Source of the DNA: a bacterium
Lineage (GTDB): Bacteria; Bdellovibrionota_C; UBA2361; RFPC01
Length of the DNA: 64,000 nt
Direction of reading: 5' to 3'
Assembly (NCBI GenBank): GCA_030428205.1
Contig: JAUIBK010000013.1
Location: 17,381 to 81,380 of the forward strand
This document shows, in pieces, positions 1-8,496 of this stretch. The notes beneath the pieces are model-generated. The model saw only the letters and a program-made list of their open reading frames with translations, was not told where the DNA came from and searched no databases. Positions within the stretch are counted from its first letter, which is position 1, and each line of letters starts with the position of its first letter. A program made the position numbers and the translations under genes.

Positions 1-762
1 TTTAAGGATGTTTGCCATAAACTCTACGACCTCATTCAGAGTCATGATGGAACGGTGCGTTGTGGTTCGGCACTCGAAAAAGCTTCCTATCAAAACGGAG
101 TATGGAGCCTTTCAACATCTACGGGAGAAATAAAGACGAAGCGAGTCATTACTTGTGCTGGGCTCTATAGCGATCGAGTTGCTCGACTCTTTGGCCACCA
201 CCCTTCGTTACAAATTATTCCTTTCCGTGGCGAGTACTACACTCTGACCAAAGAAGCCTCAAAGTTTTGCCAGGCTCTTATCTATCCTGTTCCTCACCCT
301 CTTTATCCTTTTCTCGGAGTGCATCTGACACGCACCTTGGATGATATTGTTGAGTGTGGGCCAAGTGCAGTACTTGCCTTCTCAAGAGAGGGATACACAA
401 GATCTCATATTTCTCTTGGAGACCTCAGCGAAGTGCTCACTTCTGGGAGGTTTTGGAAGATGGCTGCTCAGCACTGGAAGTTTGGAGTATCTGAGATGGC
501 TACCTCCTTTGTGAAAGAACGTTTCGTGCGTGCTGTCCAAAAACTTGTTCCTGCTATTCGTTCAGAGCACCTTATCCCTGGAGGAAGTGGAGTCCGTGCA
601 CAGACTGTTGCTGCTGATGGCTCTCTTGTTGGGGACTTTGTTATAGAGGAAGCTTGTGGGGTTCTTCATCTTCTCAACGCACCTTCCCCGGCAGCAACCT
701 CATGTTTCGCTATTGCTGCGGAGCTCTACGAGAGAAGTGAAAACATCTTACACAGCTCTTGA
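1..762 (+). CDS. lhgO: L-2-hydroxyglutarate oxidase, C-terminal part
   Basis: The reading frame is open from base 1, so the N-terminal FAD-binding part lies outside the window and about 253 residues remain. The visible part matches the end of LhgO, a membrane-associated FAD enzyme that oxidises L-2-hydroxyglutarate to 2-oxoglutarate. Family signatures seen are TCAGLYSDR, PFRGEYY, LIYPVPHP, FLGVHLTR, VGP-like ECGPSAVLA and the closing NAPSPAATS block that contacts FAD. A GTG at 55 could be taken for a start, but family homology continues upstream of it. The last 37 bases overlap the convergent sulfotransferase gene. Confidence 0.9.
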   Translation, partial: FKDVCHKLYDLIQSHDGTVRCGSALEKASYQNGVWSLSTSTGEIKTKRVITCAGLYSDRVARLFGHHPSLQIIPFRGEYYTLTKEASKFCQALIYPVPHPLYPFLGVHLTRTLDDIVECGPSAVLAFSREGYTRSHISLGDLSEVLTSGRFWKMAAQHWKFGVSEMATSFVKERFVRAVQKLVPAIRSEHLIPGGSGVRAQTVAADGSLVGDFVIEEACGVLHLLNAPSPAATSCFAIAAELYERSENILHSS

Positions 763-1904
763 AAATGTCTTTTATCTTCCTTGGTAGGAGTAAGCGCGTC
801 GTAGTATTCTTGCTTGAGTGATTTCCAGTCTTGAGAAGAGTCTCCTGATTGAAGGAGTGTTTCGGTAGCAAGGAGCCTAATAAAAGGTGAGGACTGGAGT
901 GCGAGTATCTGCAGTTGACGTAAGCCGTCGTGCTGGAGTGAGGGCTCATGAAGTGCATTTCGAGCAAAGTAGAACTGTAGGAGAGGGAGGTGTTCAATAT
1001 GGATAGCGAGTTGAACCATCGGATCGACTAGTGGGGTGATATCGATTCCGCCAAATTTCTTTGAAATACTTTCTAGGGTCGACTCTATCCAGATACGCAG
1101 CAAGAGGTTGAACGCATCTTCATTCCAGCATCGAATGGGTTGTTTTGTAAGGGAGCTTCCAAGAGGGTAGTCGTGTTCCGTTGGGATGTGTGGGGCAAGC
1201 ATATGGTAGCGAGCATTGATTGATGGATGCTTTTCATTTCTCCAAAGAGCGACTCTCTTCTCAGTCGAGCTTGAATTGCTGAATTTGTCTGAGCGAGAAC
1301 CATTGAGTGCTGAATGGATGATTTTATTTGAGCGCGATACCCCAATGAAGGAGAGGATGTCCTCCATCATGCCTACGTCGAGTTCTTCAAGTTTTTCATA
1401 GTAGAGGTACGCCACTTGACTCGAGGTGTGGTGGATCAGGCATTCTTGGAGCAGCCACTCTTCGATCATTCCGAGTTGAAAAATACCTCCTTGACTTGGA
1501 ATAAGAGGCATATCGAGAAAGCACTCGGGAGTAAAAGCTGGGGTGTTATAAATAAGCTTCGAAAGTCTATCGTAATTTGATACGGCGCAGTCTCTTGCAT
1601 CTCGTACAGGTCGAATCATTGGTTTGGTAAACGTGTCACCATCAAAATGGTGAGAAATTTTGACGCCCACTGGGTCAGGATAGGTGAATCCTGAGCACGA
1701 GTGAAAACATGGAACCCACTTGCCAAGCCAGCCAATGGCTTGATCTGTTGGAAAGAGGGCTCCATCTCGTGCTTCGAATGTCCACTCGAAGCTCCCCCAG
1801 TAGCTACAGACATTGAGCTCTTGAAATAGTTGGATGATTTTTTTTGCGCCTGCTCTTGTTAATGAAGTGCATGGGTATTCACGGAGGGGTTGGGTTGGAG
1901 TCAT
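726..1904 (-). CDS. Sulfotransferase-like protein
   Basis: 392 residues. The PAPS 3'-phosphate-binding signature is clear as RPVRDARDCAVSNYDRL (about residues 98-114; general form R-D-x-R-D-x3-S-x-Y). The 5' P-loop is degenerate: SLTRAGAKKI near residue 15 sits where [ST]-x-RSGTT-x-L is usual. The remainder is unremarkable and the acceptor cannot be predicted. It starts three bases after the stop of the second sulfotransferase gene on the same strand, so the two are probably one transcript. Its stop lies inside the convergent lhgO gene. Family assignment is fairly secure; activity is uncertain because of the altered P-loop. Confidence 0.65.
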   Translation of the reverse strand: MTPTQPLREYPCTSLTRAGAKKIIQLFQELNVCSYWGSFEWTFEARDGALFPTDQAIGWLGKWVPCFHSCSGFTYPDPVGVKISHHFDGDTFTKPMIRPVRDARDCAVSNYDRLSKLIYNTPAFTPECFLDMPLIPSQGGIFQLGMIEEWLLQECLIHHTSSQVAYLYYEKLEELDVGMMEDILSFIGVSRSNKIIHSALNGSRSDKFSNSSSTEKRVALWRNEKHPSINARYHMLAPHIPTEHDYPLGSSLTKQPIRCWNEDAFNLLLRIWIESTLESISKKFGGIDITPLVDPMVQLAIHIEHLPLLQFYFARNALHEPSLQHDGLRQLQILALQSSPFIRLLATETLLQSGDSSQDWKSLKQEYYDALTPTKEDKRHFQELCKMFSLLS

Positions 1905-1907
1905 GTA

Positions 1908-3020
1908 CTAGCCTCGTAGTGGAAAGTGAATTCGATGTGGTCGAATACCGAGCTCCTCAAGGTGCTTCCGTGCAACATAGTCTTGACCGGGATGAGTGAG
2001 AACGACTATGAAGTCGGCTTGTTCAAGTTGAGCTTTCGCTTGTGAGTGCTTGAAAACAGCAGGGAGATCGCTCGGGGTGTTGTAAAAGATATTCTCCCAC
2101 GTGATGGATCTTCCTTCGATAGAGTCTACGGCTTGTGCAAACTGTAAAAGGGCGTTGCTCACCTCTGCGTGAAAACTCAAACAAGTGATATTGAGTTTGC
2201 GTTTTTGAAGAAGTATACCACAAAACCCGCTGTCAATCTGAGTTGGGCACTGAGCTTGTAGTTGGGTGAAGATCTCTTGAGCCTCCTTGTATTCTGCGAG
2301 AGCTTGCCTGTCGTCTGGTGAAAGCGCTTCGAGTTCTTTCGTTAAGGTATCTGAGGCGTAGTTATAGAGAGCGATGTCGAGATCGTTTTGAGATTCGATA
2401 TCTTTGAGGAGTGCTGGCGAAAGTTCCTCGAGCTCGGGCCGCTTTGGATTGGCGAGTGTTTTTGTCCAAAACCACCAGCGATCCCAATCGAGACGTTTAT
2501 GGAGAAGAAAGAGACTCTCATCGTAGAGCTCGGTAACTCCCACATATGCAAAATGATTCTTGATGTTATCAAAGAGTTCGGGAAGGTCCTTCACTTCGGG
2601 TCTTGTTAGCCGGTAGTGGGGGAAGCCGAAGACGTAGTGAGCTTGCTCGTTGCGAGCTTCCCTTTGGTACTGCTCAAGAGAGATGTTATTCTCAGTTATA
2701 TACTTATGCATGCCTCGATTTGGATCGTGGAGGTAGCAGTAGTATTGAGAGACTATTCGTTTTACAGGGTTCCGAACGAGGGTGATATAGGTAGTAGGAG
2801 CAGCTAAAAAAGAGTGAAATCCAAAATAGACGCCGTGGCCATAGAAGCAGCGAATCTTCTTGAGCGCTTCAGCAGGAGCACTGCGCAGGTGAGGCCATGC
2901 AGCTTGTGAGGTGTCGTAGTGTTGCGACCCGTAAGGGTGATAGACCGACTGAAGAACTCGATTGAGAGTATCTCCACCGGTTCTTCCAGCGTGGCAAAAT
3001 AGGACTGTGGGCTGTTTCAT
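1908..3020 (-). CDS. Sulfotransferase family 2-type protein
   Basis: 370 residues. The N-terminus carries a PAPS P-loop, LFCHAGRTGGDTL (residues 7-19), followed by the 3'-phosphate site LVRNPVKRIVSQYYCYL at about 80-96. This is the layout of the family related to heparan-sulfate 2-O-sulfotransferases. A C-terminal stretch of roughly 150 residues beyond the catalytic core is not recognised. It is the first gene of a two-gene minus-strand unit with the neighbouring sulfotransferase and is divergent from the TPR/glycosyltransferase pair across a 101-bp promoter gap. The context suggests sulfation of a surface glycan or glycoconjugate (inference). Confidence 0.75.
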   Translation of the reverse strand: MKQPTVLFCHAGRTGGDTLNRVLQSVYHPYGSQHYDTSQAAWPHLRSAPAEALKKIRCFYGHGVYFGFHSFLAAPTTYITLVRNPVKRIVSQYYCYLHDPNRGMHKYITENNISLEQYQREARNEQAHYVFGFPHYRLTRPEVKDLPELFDNIKNHFAYVGVTELYDESLFLLHKRLDWDRWWFWTKTLANPKRPELEELSPALLKDIESQNDLDIALYNYASDTLTKELEALSPDDRQALAEYKEAQEIFTQLQAQCPTQIDSGFCGILLQKRKLNITCLSFHAEVSNALLQFAQAVDSIEGRSITWENIFYNTPSDLPAVFKHSQAKAQLEQADFIVVLTHPGQDYVARKHLEELGIRPHRIHFPLRG

Positions 3021-3121
3021 GTCTCAGTAAGTCTACTGATTCAAATCCCAGAGAGAAAGTCTTTTTCTCTTCATACTTTGGGGTTACTCTTTCGTAAGAG
3101 GCAGGCTACAATACTTCTCCA

Positions 3122-4318
3122 ATGAAGCAGAAAATTCTTTCATTCATACTTTTTCCAGATGAAGCTCTGGCTCGGGCCTATGCAGAGGATCGGGAGCTTT
3201 CAGGACAAAGCTTCGAAGTACAGGTCGAAGCGCTCTGTCACTCCTCACATGCCCCTCTCTCAGCGCGTCTCTTCACAAGCCTCAACTCGTCTACTTATGA
3301 GCTGAGTGTGTATCCCGTGAATAATATGCCCTCACAGGTAACATGGTTAAGGGCAAATGGTTATCACGATTTTAACTCTAGGCAGTGGATGCAAGAGACC
3401 GTACGCCGACAGATAGATTCCGTAAAGCCTGATGTGCTCTGTCTTCCCCCGTCTCTGTTTACAAATGAGTTTCTCGGTGATGTTCACCCCAAACCCCAGC
3501 TCGTTATTGCGTGGTGGGATAGAAATCTTGATGAGATTTCTGACTGCTCAAAATATGATCTCGCCTTTCTTGAGAAAAAAGACTTCGAATCGAATGCACA
3601 CCAGTGTCAGGTACATCACCTCTTTACCCTTGATTTGGATCGAAGCCCTGTCCACGAGACTGTTGCGAAAGTAAACGACGTGATTCAGGCGAGGCTACAC
3701 GAATCAACACCTGGTGAGTCTATTGAGGCCGCTGAGAATGATATGCAAAATGCCTTACCTCCAGTAGATGCCCTTGTTGTGGAAGCTCTTTCTGCGCTCA
3801 ATGGTGGAGAGCCAGGACGTGCCAAGGAGCTTCTTGAAGAGAACAAGGCTCTCTTTCAGGATCACCCTGAACTTCACTTTCCTCATGCACTCGCATTTGC
3901 TCGACTTGGTGACTTATTCCAAGCGAAGAATGAATTGCACGAACTTCTCCAGCTTCGCCCAGACCATGTCTTTGGTCAGCAGTTCCTCTTAGAGATTGAA
4001 GCCCGTGCTCCTAAAGAACAGGAGGCGCTGTCAACGGTTTCCCAAGAAACTGGAGTATCGACACAAGAAATTGATGAGCTCCTCAATCAAGCTATCGAGT
4101 GTCTCCAATGCCAAGATCTTTCTGGGGCCAAAGACCGTATTGTTCAAGCGAAGGGTTTTGGTGCAAACGTGCGTGACCTCTTTTATGTTGAGGCACTTTG
4201 TTACCTCCAAGAAGGAGATAAAACGCGGGGAGCCTCTCTCTTGGAGCGAGAACTCCAGCTCTATCCTGATAATCAGGAGGCGCATGCACTCTTAACAAAA
4301 TTAGGAGGTGTGGCATGA
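3122..4318 (+). CDS. TPR-repeat protein with unassigned N-terminal domain
   Basis: 398 residues, no signal peptide. Residues 1-200 form an alpha/beta-like domain (DVLCLPPS, LVIAWWD) reminiscent of the N-terminal half of glycan-modifying proteins but not assignable. From about 220 onward are TPR-like helical repeats (ALNGGEPGRAKELLEEN; ARLGDLFQAKNELHELLQL; CQDLSGAKDRIVQAK; LQEGDKTRGASLLEREL). The stop overlaps the start of the glycosyltransferase gene by four bases (ATGA), so translation is probably coupled and the two proteins likely act together. A cytoplasmic scaffold or partner of the glycosyltransferase is the simplest reading. Confidence 0.6.
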   Translation: MKQKILSFILFPDEALARAYAEDRELSGQSFEVQVEALCHSSHAPLSARLFTSLNSSTYELSVYPVNNMPSQVTWLRANGYHDFNSRQWMQETVRRQIDSVKPDVLCLPPSLFTNEFLGDVHPKPQLVIAWWDRNLDEISDCSKYDLAFLEKKDFESNAHQCQVHHLFTLDLDRSPVHETVAKVNDVIQARLHESTPGESIEAAENDMQNALPPVDALVVEALSALNGGEPGRAKELLEENKALFQDHPELHFPHALAFARLGDLFQAKNELHELLQLRPDHVFGQQFLLEIEARAPKEQEALSTVSQETGVSTQEIDELLNQAIECLQCQDLSGAKDRIVQAKGFGANVRDLFYVEALCYLQEGDKTRGASLLERELQLYPDNQEAHALLTKLGGVA

Positions 4319-5898
4319 GTGAGCGTGTCCGAGTTCTTCATGTTATTCAGTATCTTAGTCTTGGGGGAGCTGGGCGAGCGATGATTGCTGCGGCAAAGTA
4401 TATGTCGCAGACATCGGATATGCAGCATGATGTCGTCTCTCTCCTTCCTCCTGAAGATGCGGCTGTTGGTTTTGCCGAGCAAGAAGGCATGAAGTTCATC
4501 CCGACATCAACGATTGACGATCTCCGGTGTCTTATCCCTGATTATGATCTCATCCAGCTTCAGTGGTGGAACAACGCTGAAATGGGTTCCTTGCTCCGTG
4601 AGCCACTCCCACCTTGTCGGCTCGTAGCTTGGTGTCACGTTGGTGGCCATATAGCCCCACAAGTTATCCCTGATGATCTTGTGCATACCTTGGATTGTGC
4701 TGTTGCTTGTAGTCCTCATACATATCGTTCTCCCGCATTTCAATCGCTCTCAGCTCAAGAGCGGTTAGTGAAGTGTGCCATGGCCTATGGAGCAGCAGAT
4801 TTTGCACGTGTAGAGTCAGTTACGCCTCAACAACACGCAGGTTTTCAGGTTGGCTATATTGGGACTATTCACTTTTCGAAGATGCACCCTGACTTCGTTT
4901 CTATGAGTGCTTCGGTCGATGTCCCAGAGGTTCGTTTTGTTGTTTGTGGCGGGGGTGGGCATGAGGAGCTTATCCGTCAACAAGCTACTTCTCTAGGGGT
5001 TATGAACCGATTTGATCTCCGTGGTTATGTGGATGATATAGCATCCATTCTCTCGGAGCTTGATGTTTACGGTTACCCGCTGTGTGAAGAGAACTATTCG
5101 GGCTCAGAAGTAAATCTTCAAGAAGTCATGTATGCAGGTATTCCGCCGGTCGTTTTTCCTTACGGCGGTGTGCGTTACCTTGTTGTTGATAACTACACTG
5201 GACTCGTTGTTCATAGTGATATTGAGTATAAGCAAGCCATTGAGCATCTGTACCACAATCCTGAAGAGCGTGCTCGAATCGGAAAGAATGCTGCGGAATA
5301 TGCGCGTCAGATTTTTGGTGCCAAAAATGCAGCGAAAGTGTTTCTCGAAGTGTATGAACGGATCTTAAAGCTTCCTAAGAGAGCCCATCTCTGGAACGAG
5401 CCGGCGTGTGATAGTATTCTCGATGCGCATATTAGCCAAGAAATGGTCTTTCCTCCCTCTCAGGAGCTTAGTGGCGCAGATCTTTTTACAGAGTCTCTTG
5501 CAGGGCAGTTTTCCTGTTTTTTAGAGAGTATGCGTGATGAAGATCTCTCTCGCCTTCTTGAACACGATGAAGCCATAGGTCACTGTACACAGCTTTTACA
5601 AGATACCGTCTCTGTGCAGTACCTCCGATGTTTCCCCCGCGATGCTGTACTTCACTTTTGGACGGGACTTATTCACCGAGCAAGGCTCCGTTACCAAGAA
5701 GCTTTAGCGTCCTTTGATCAAGCTGCGCAACTCGGCTTCTCACATTGGCGACTTCTCTGGTACATCACCCACTGCGCAAAAGAGGTCGGAGCCGCAGAGC
5801 TTGTTTCTCAAGCCTCAACGGCATTAGTCCCGTTGTTGCGAGACTATGGGATAGATTCTTCACTCGCGGCTCGGTATCGCTTGCCTGTTGTATCCTAG
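4315..5898 (+). CDS. Glycosyltransferase, GT-B fold (family 4-like) with TPR-like tail
   Basis: 527 residues. The N-terminus VLHVIQYLSLGGAGRAMI is the typical GT4 acceptor-domain start. The donor half has VGYIGTIHFSK, CGGGGHEELI, LRGYVDDIASILSELDVYGYPL and the E-x7-E-type region NLQEVMYAGIPPVVFPYGGV (about 270-290). About 150 residues after the catalytic core look helical and repeat-like (LHFWTGLIHRARLRYQEALASFDQAAQLG), as in TPR-fused protein glycosyltransferases. It is coupled by ATGA overlap to the TPR gene before it. The TAG stop is formed by the CTAG at the edge of the palindromic repeat that follows. Position next to flagellin makes a flagellin-modifying role conceivable but unproven. 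Confidence 0.75.
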   Translation: MSERVRVLHVIQYLSLGGAGRAMIAAAKYMSQTSDMQHDVVSLLPPEDAAVGFAEQEGMKFIPTSTIDDLRCLIPDYDLIQLQWWNNAEMGSLLREPLPPCRLVAWCHVGGHIAPQVIPDDLVHTLDCAVACSPHTYRSPAFQSLSAQERLVKCAMAYGAADFARVESVTPQQHAGFQVGYIGTIHFSKMHPDFVSMSASVDVPEVRFVVCGGGGHEELIRQQATSLGVMNRFDLRGYVDDIASILSELDVYGYPLCEENYSGSEVNLQEVMYAGIPPVVFPYGGVRYLVVDNYTGLVVHSDIEYKQAIEHLYHNPEERARIGKNAAEYARQIFGAKNAAKVFLEVYERILKLPKRAHLWNEPACDSILDAHISQEMVFPPSQELSGADLFTESLAGQFSCFLESMRDEDLSRLLEHDEAIGHCTQLLQDTVSVQYLRCFPRDAVLHFWTGLIHRARLRYQEALASFDQAAQLGFSHWRLLWYITHCAKEVGAAELVSQASTALVPLLRDYGIDSSLAARYRLPVVS

Positions 5899-6117
5899 TG
5901 TTCCGACAAAAAAGTTTTTACCTAACGGGGAGGAACACTTTTTCGCCGAATGGCGAAAACCCTCGCCCGTCTTCGCTAAAGCTACGACGTGGTCCTGCGA
6001 GTTCAGGTCACGACGAAGCTCGAAGAGCGTAGTCGGAGAGGGACAATACGGCTGGCTAGTGCTATGACCAGAAAGGGTTTGAACGAAGTGAAAAAACTTT
6101 TTGGTCATAGCACTAGC
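5895..6117. repeat. Palindromic element, copy A (hairpin-core-hairpin, CTAG ends)
   Basis: This 223-bp element starts CTAGTGTTCCGAC and ends GGTCATAGCACTAG(C). The left end folds on itself (AGTGTTCC against GGAACACT). The right end is a hairpin with GCTAGTGCTATGACCA at 6054-6069 against its complement near 6102-6117. Between them is an 80-bp core running from the GCCCGTCTTCGC region to GAGCGTAGTCGGAGAGGG. The outer ends are imperfect terminal inverted repeats of each other. Copies B (21957) and C (29618) are in the opposite orientation. It fills the gap between two convergent genes and provides the glycosyltransferase stop codon. Confidence 0.85.
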
Positions 6118-6163
6118 TCCTGTGAAGTTGAAAAGTATCCAATCGATTGAAGATCTTTGCTTA

Positions 6164-8110
6164 TTATCCGCGAAGCAATTGCACCGCAAGCTCAGGGAGT
6201 GTGTTTGCTTGGCCAAGAACAGTTGCCGCTGTTTGCTGTAGTACGGATGCTCGGACAAGCTTGGCTGATTCGGCTGCAATGTCAGCGTCTCGAATGCGTG
6301 ATTCTGCAAGAAGTGATTGCTGAGTTCGGACCTCAAGCACGTTTCCAGCCGTCTCTAATCGGCTGAGTCCTGCTCCTATTGTTCCTTGGACTTGGCTTAC
6401 GAGTTGGATGTTTCTCTGCGCTGTTTCTAGTGCTGCCGTTGCGCTATCTTGGGTTGTAATCAGTGTACTTCCTAAGCCCTCAAGCATTGTACCAAGTGAA
6501 GAAAGTTCAGTAAGGATGCCACCAGTAGTGCCCTCGCCGACTTCGATATCAATATTGGATGAGTCACGAGTCGTATCTACATAGAAAAGTTCCATACTTC
6601 CATCGCTGTTTCCTCCAGTAAAGTCGAAAGTTGAAGAGATGAAGATAGCTGTACCATCTTGTGAAAGTTCATAGTTTCCAGAGCCCGTTTGCTCAAGGGT
6701 TGTATGGAGTAAAATTTCTCCGTCTGTAAAGTCTACTTCATAGAGTTTATACTTCTGAATATTATCCGTTTCATCTGTAAGGGCACCTCGAGAGAGAAAA
6801 AATGCTCGAGTGCCATCGTTACTTAGAGTAAGTGCGCCGACATCAAAATCATTTCCTATGTGCTCAAAGAGGTTTCTTATTTCTCCTGTATTACTATCGA
6901 TCTCATAGGCTAAAGTTCGAGTATTTGGATTTAGCCCGTTGAGGTTCTTCCCACTCGCAAAGTGAACCTTTCCGTCGTTCGATATAGAAAAGCCTGAGGC
7001 ACCAAAGCCGCCTATGGTGTCGGTTATCTGAGAAACACCTGCTGGATTTGCAGAGTCAAAAACAAAAAGTTCAATGTTTCCATCGCCGTTGAGTCCGAGC
7101 CCATCTTTTGAAGTTCGGAAAAGAACTTTTGATCCATCCGCGCTTATTGCAATGTTATCAAAATTTCCTGCTGCATTCGTAAAACCTGATTCAATTATGT
7201 TAAATGCGTTAGTATGAAGATTGATAGTCCCAACAGTTGACTGCGCAAAGAGGCCGGTGGCTGATTCTTTTCCTTCGCCAGAGACATAGCGAGTTTGAGA
7301 GGTAAAGGCGACGGTGCTACCGTCCGCACTAATATCGATTTGTCGAATAGGTGCCGCTCCAGCTTGCTCATTCGTCAACTGAGTGATTTCGCCTGTTTGA
7401 GCATCAAGGTGATAGAGTTGAGAAACTCCACCGTTATTTTCTCCCAGGTAGTCTTGACTACTTACAAAAATAATATTTCTGCCAGAGGCATCAGCCGAAA
7501 AAACACTGGGTGAAATCATCGTATCGTAGAGCAAGACGTCTTCACCTGTTGTATGATTGAGTTGTCGAATGTGATGTTTGTTCGTATCCACATATGTGAT
7601 CAGATTTCCGTCGGCGGAAACTTCAAGCTGTCCTGCACCACCCCCACCAGTAAAATCTGTCATTTGTTGGGCATATTGTGCTGTGTTTGTGCCACTAAAG
7701 AGGTTGAGTCCGTTAAATGAGGTTGTTTTTGTTATCCTCCTAATTTCTAAATCGAGCTGTGCGTATTCGGTATAGAGAGCTTTCCGTTGTATTGCAGAAT
7801 AAGTGCCGTTAGCAGCTTGCTCGGCAAGTTCAGCTTGTCGTACGAGGAGCGATGAAATTGAGTCGATTGCACCGCTGGCAATGTGTAGTGCAGAAATCCC
7901 ATCGTTTACATTAAGACGACCTCGAGAGGTAATGCGAGCATCGGCGGCAAGCTTGTTAGAGAGAGCAAGTCCTGCGGCATCATCGGCAGCACGATTAATG
8001 CGCATTCCACTTGCAAGTCTCTCGAATGCTTGGGTAGCAAGCGAGCTCGTGTCGTCAAAGCGACGTAGCACACGTAGTGCTGATATGTTTGAGCCGATTG
8101 ATATCGTCAC
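6164..8110 (-). CDS. fliC: Flagellin with beta-propeller-like variable region
   Basis: 648 residues; GTG start (an in-frame TAG lies seven codons upstream). Residues 1-150 are the conserved flagellin D0/D1 N-terminus (GSNISALRVLRR, LASGMRINRAADDAAGLALS, SSFNGLNLFSG-like). Residues 535-648 are the conserved C-terminal D1/D0 (ESRIRDADIAAESAKLVRAS, then TLPELAVQLLRG). Between them, about residues 160-525, are seven repeats with an S-[AN]-D-[AG]-x-x-like motif at about 165, 206, 261, 323, 377, 430 and 483, each followed by a hydrophobic strand. This is the pattern of TolB/PD40-type propeller blades. The filament would therefore display a seven-bladed propeller on its surface. It is convergent with the glycosyltransferase gene; FliS is encoded at 45767. 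Confidence 0.92.
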   Translation of the reverse strand: MTISIGSNISALRVLRRFDDTSSLATQAFERLASGMRINRAADDAAGLALSNKLAADARITSRGRLNVNDGISALHIASGAIDSISSLLVRQAELAEQAANGTYSAIQRKALYTEYAQLDLEIRRITKTTSFNGLNLFSGTNTAQYAQQMTDFTGGGGAGQLEVSADGNLITYVDTNKHHIRQLNHTTGEDVLLYDTMISPSVFSADASGRNIIFVSSQDYLGENNGGVSQLYHLDAQTGEITQLTNEQAGAAPIRQIDISADGSTVAFTSQTRYVSGEGKESATGLFAQSTVGTINLHTNAFNIIESGFTNAAGNFDNIAISADGSKVLFRTSKDGLGLNGDGNIELFVFDSANPAGVSQITDTIGGFGASGFSISNDGKVHFASGKNLNGLNPNTRTLAYEIDSNTGEIRNLFEHIGNDFDVGALTLSNDGTRAFFLSRGALTDETDNIQKYKLYEVDFTDGEILLHTTLEQTGSGNYELSQDGTAIFISSTFDFTGGNSDGSMELFYVDTTRDSSNIDIEVGEGTTGGILTELSSLGTMLEGLGSTLITTQDSATAALETAQRNIQLVSQVQGTIGAGLSRLETAGNVLEVRTQQSLLAESRIRDADIAAESAKLVRASVLQQTAATVLGQANTLPELAVQLLRG

Positions 8111-8114
8111 GCCT

Positions 8115-8175
8115 GCAAAATCCGTTTGCTACTGTTGTTCACACTCCATGTGAACAACACCAATACGCATTGGTG
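8115..8175 (-). promoter_or_regulatory. Flagellin mRNA leader: two hairpins and GGA motifs
   Basis: In the flagellin sense strand the 5' leader holds two adjacent perfect inverted repeats. The one nearer the start has 10-bp arms, GTTGTTCACA / TGTGAACAAC (8134-8158), and a five-base loop TGGAG. The other has 7-bp arms, CACCAAT / ATTGGTG (8158-8175). The GGA in the loop, in the context ACATGGAGTGT, resembles a CsrA site. A second GGA (8121-8123) lies about 11 bases before the GTG, where the ribosome binds. The hairpins are seen directly; CsrA control is inferred. Confidence 0.5.
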
Positions 8176-8496
8176 ATTGATCACGTAGCAATGCGCGCCG
8201 TGATTCGAACACCAAATAAAAAAACAACAATGTCTTACGGTCCAAAATTCCACACACACTGGACCCAGTCGAAAGATCGGGGGACATCAATAATATCGGC
8301 GGGTTAGGGGGGCGATCTTGAATTTATCTTACGCAAGTTATTCTTTAACTTCAGATAGTTACATAAGAGAGCGCGGAGTTCTGATGGCGGTTGAGTGTTG
8401 GGGTCTGTGATTTTGGGGGTCAGTAGAGACGGGTACACGGCCATGACGTTGAGGTCAAGGAGCAAGTGAGGGATGAGAGAGTTCGACTTATACAGG
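8176..8496. other. Non-coding gap upstream of flagellin
   Basis: No convincing gene is seen in these 321 bases. On the flagellin sense strand a GCCGATAT lies at about 8291-8298, resembling the -10 part of a sigma-28 promoter, but no well-spaced TAAA-type -35 accompanies it. Otherwise I see only a G-rich stretch near 8298-8313. Confidence 0.4.

Noticed and set aside
8190..8216. GATTCGAAC resembling the T-arm of a tRNA upstream of flagellin
   Set aside because: The flanking bases do not form a five-pair T-stem, and no acceptor or anticodon stem can be drawn on either strand.
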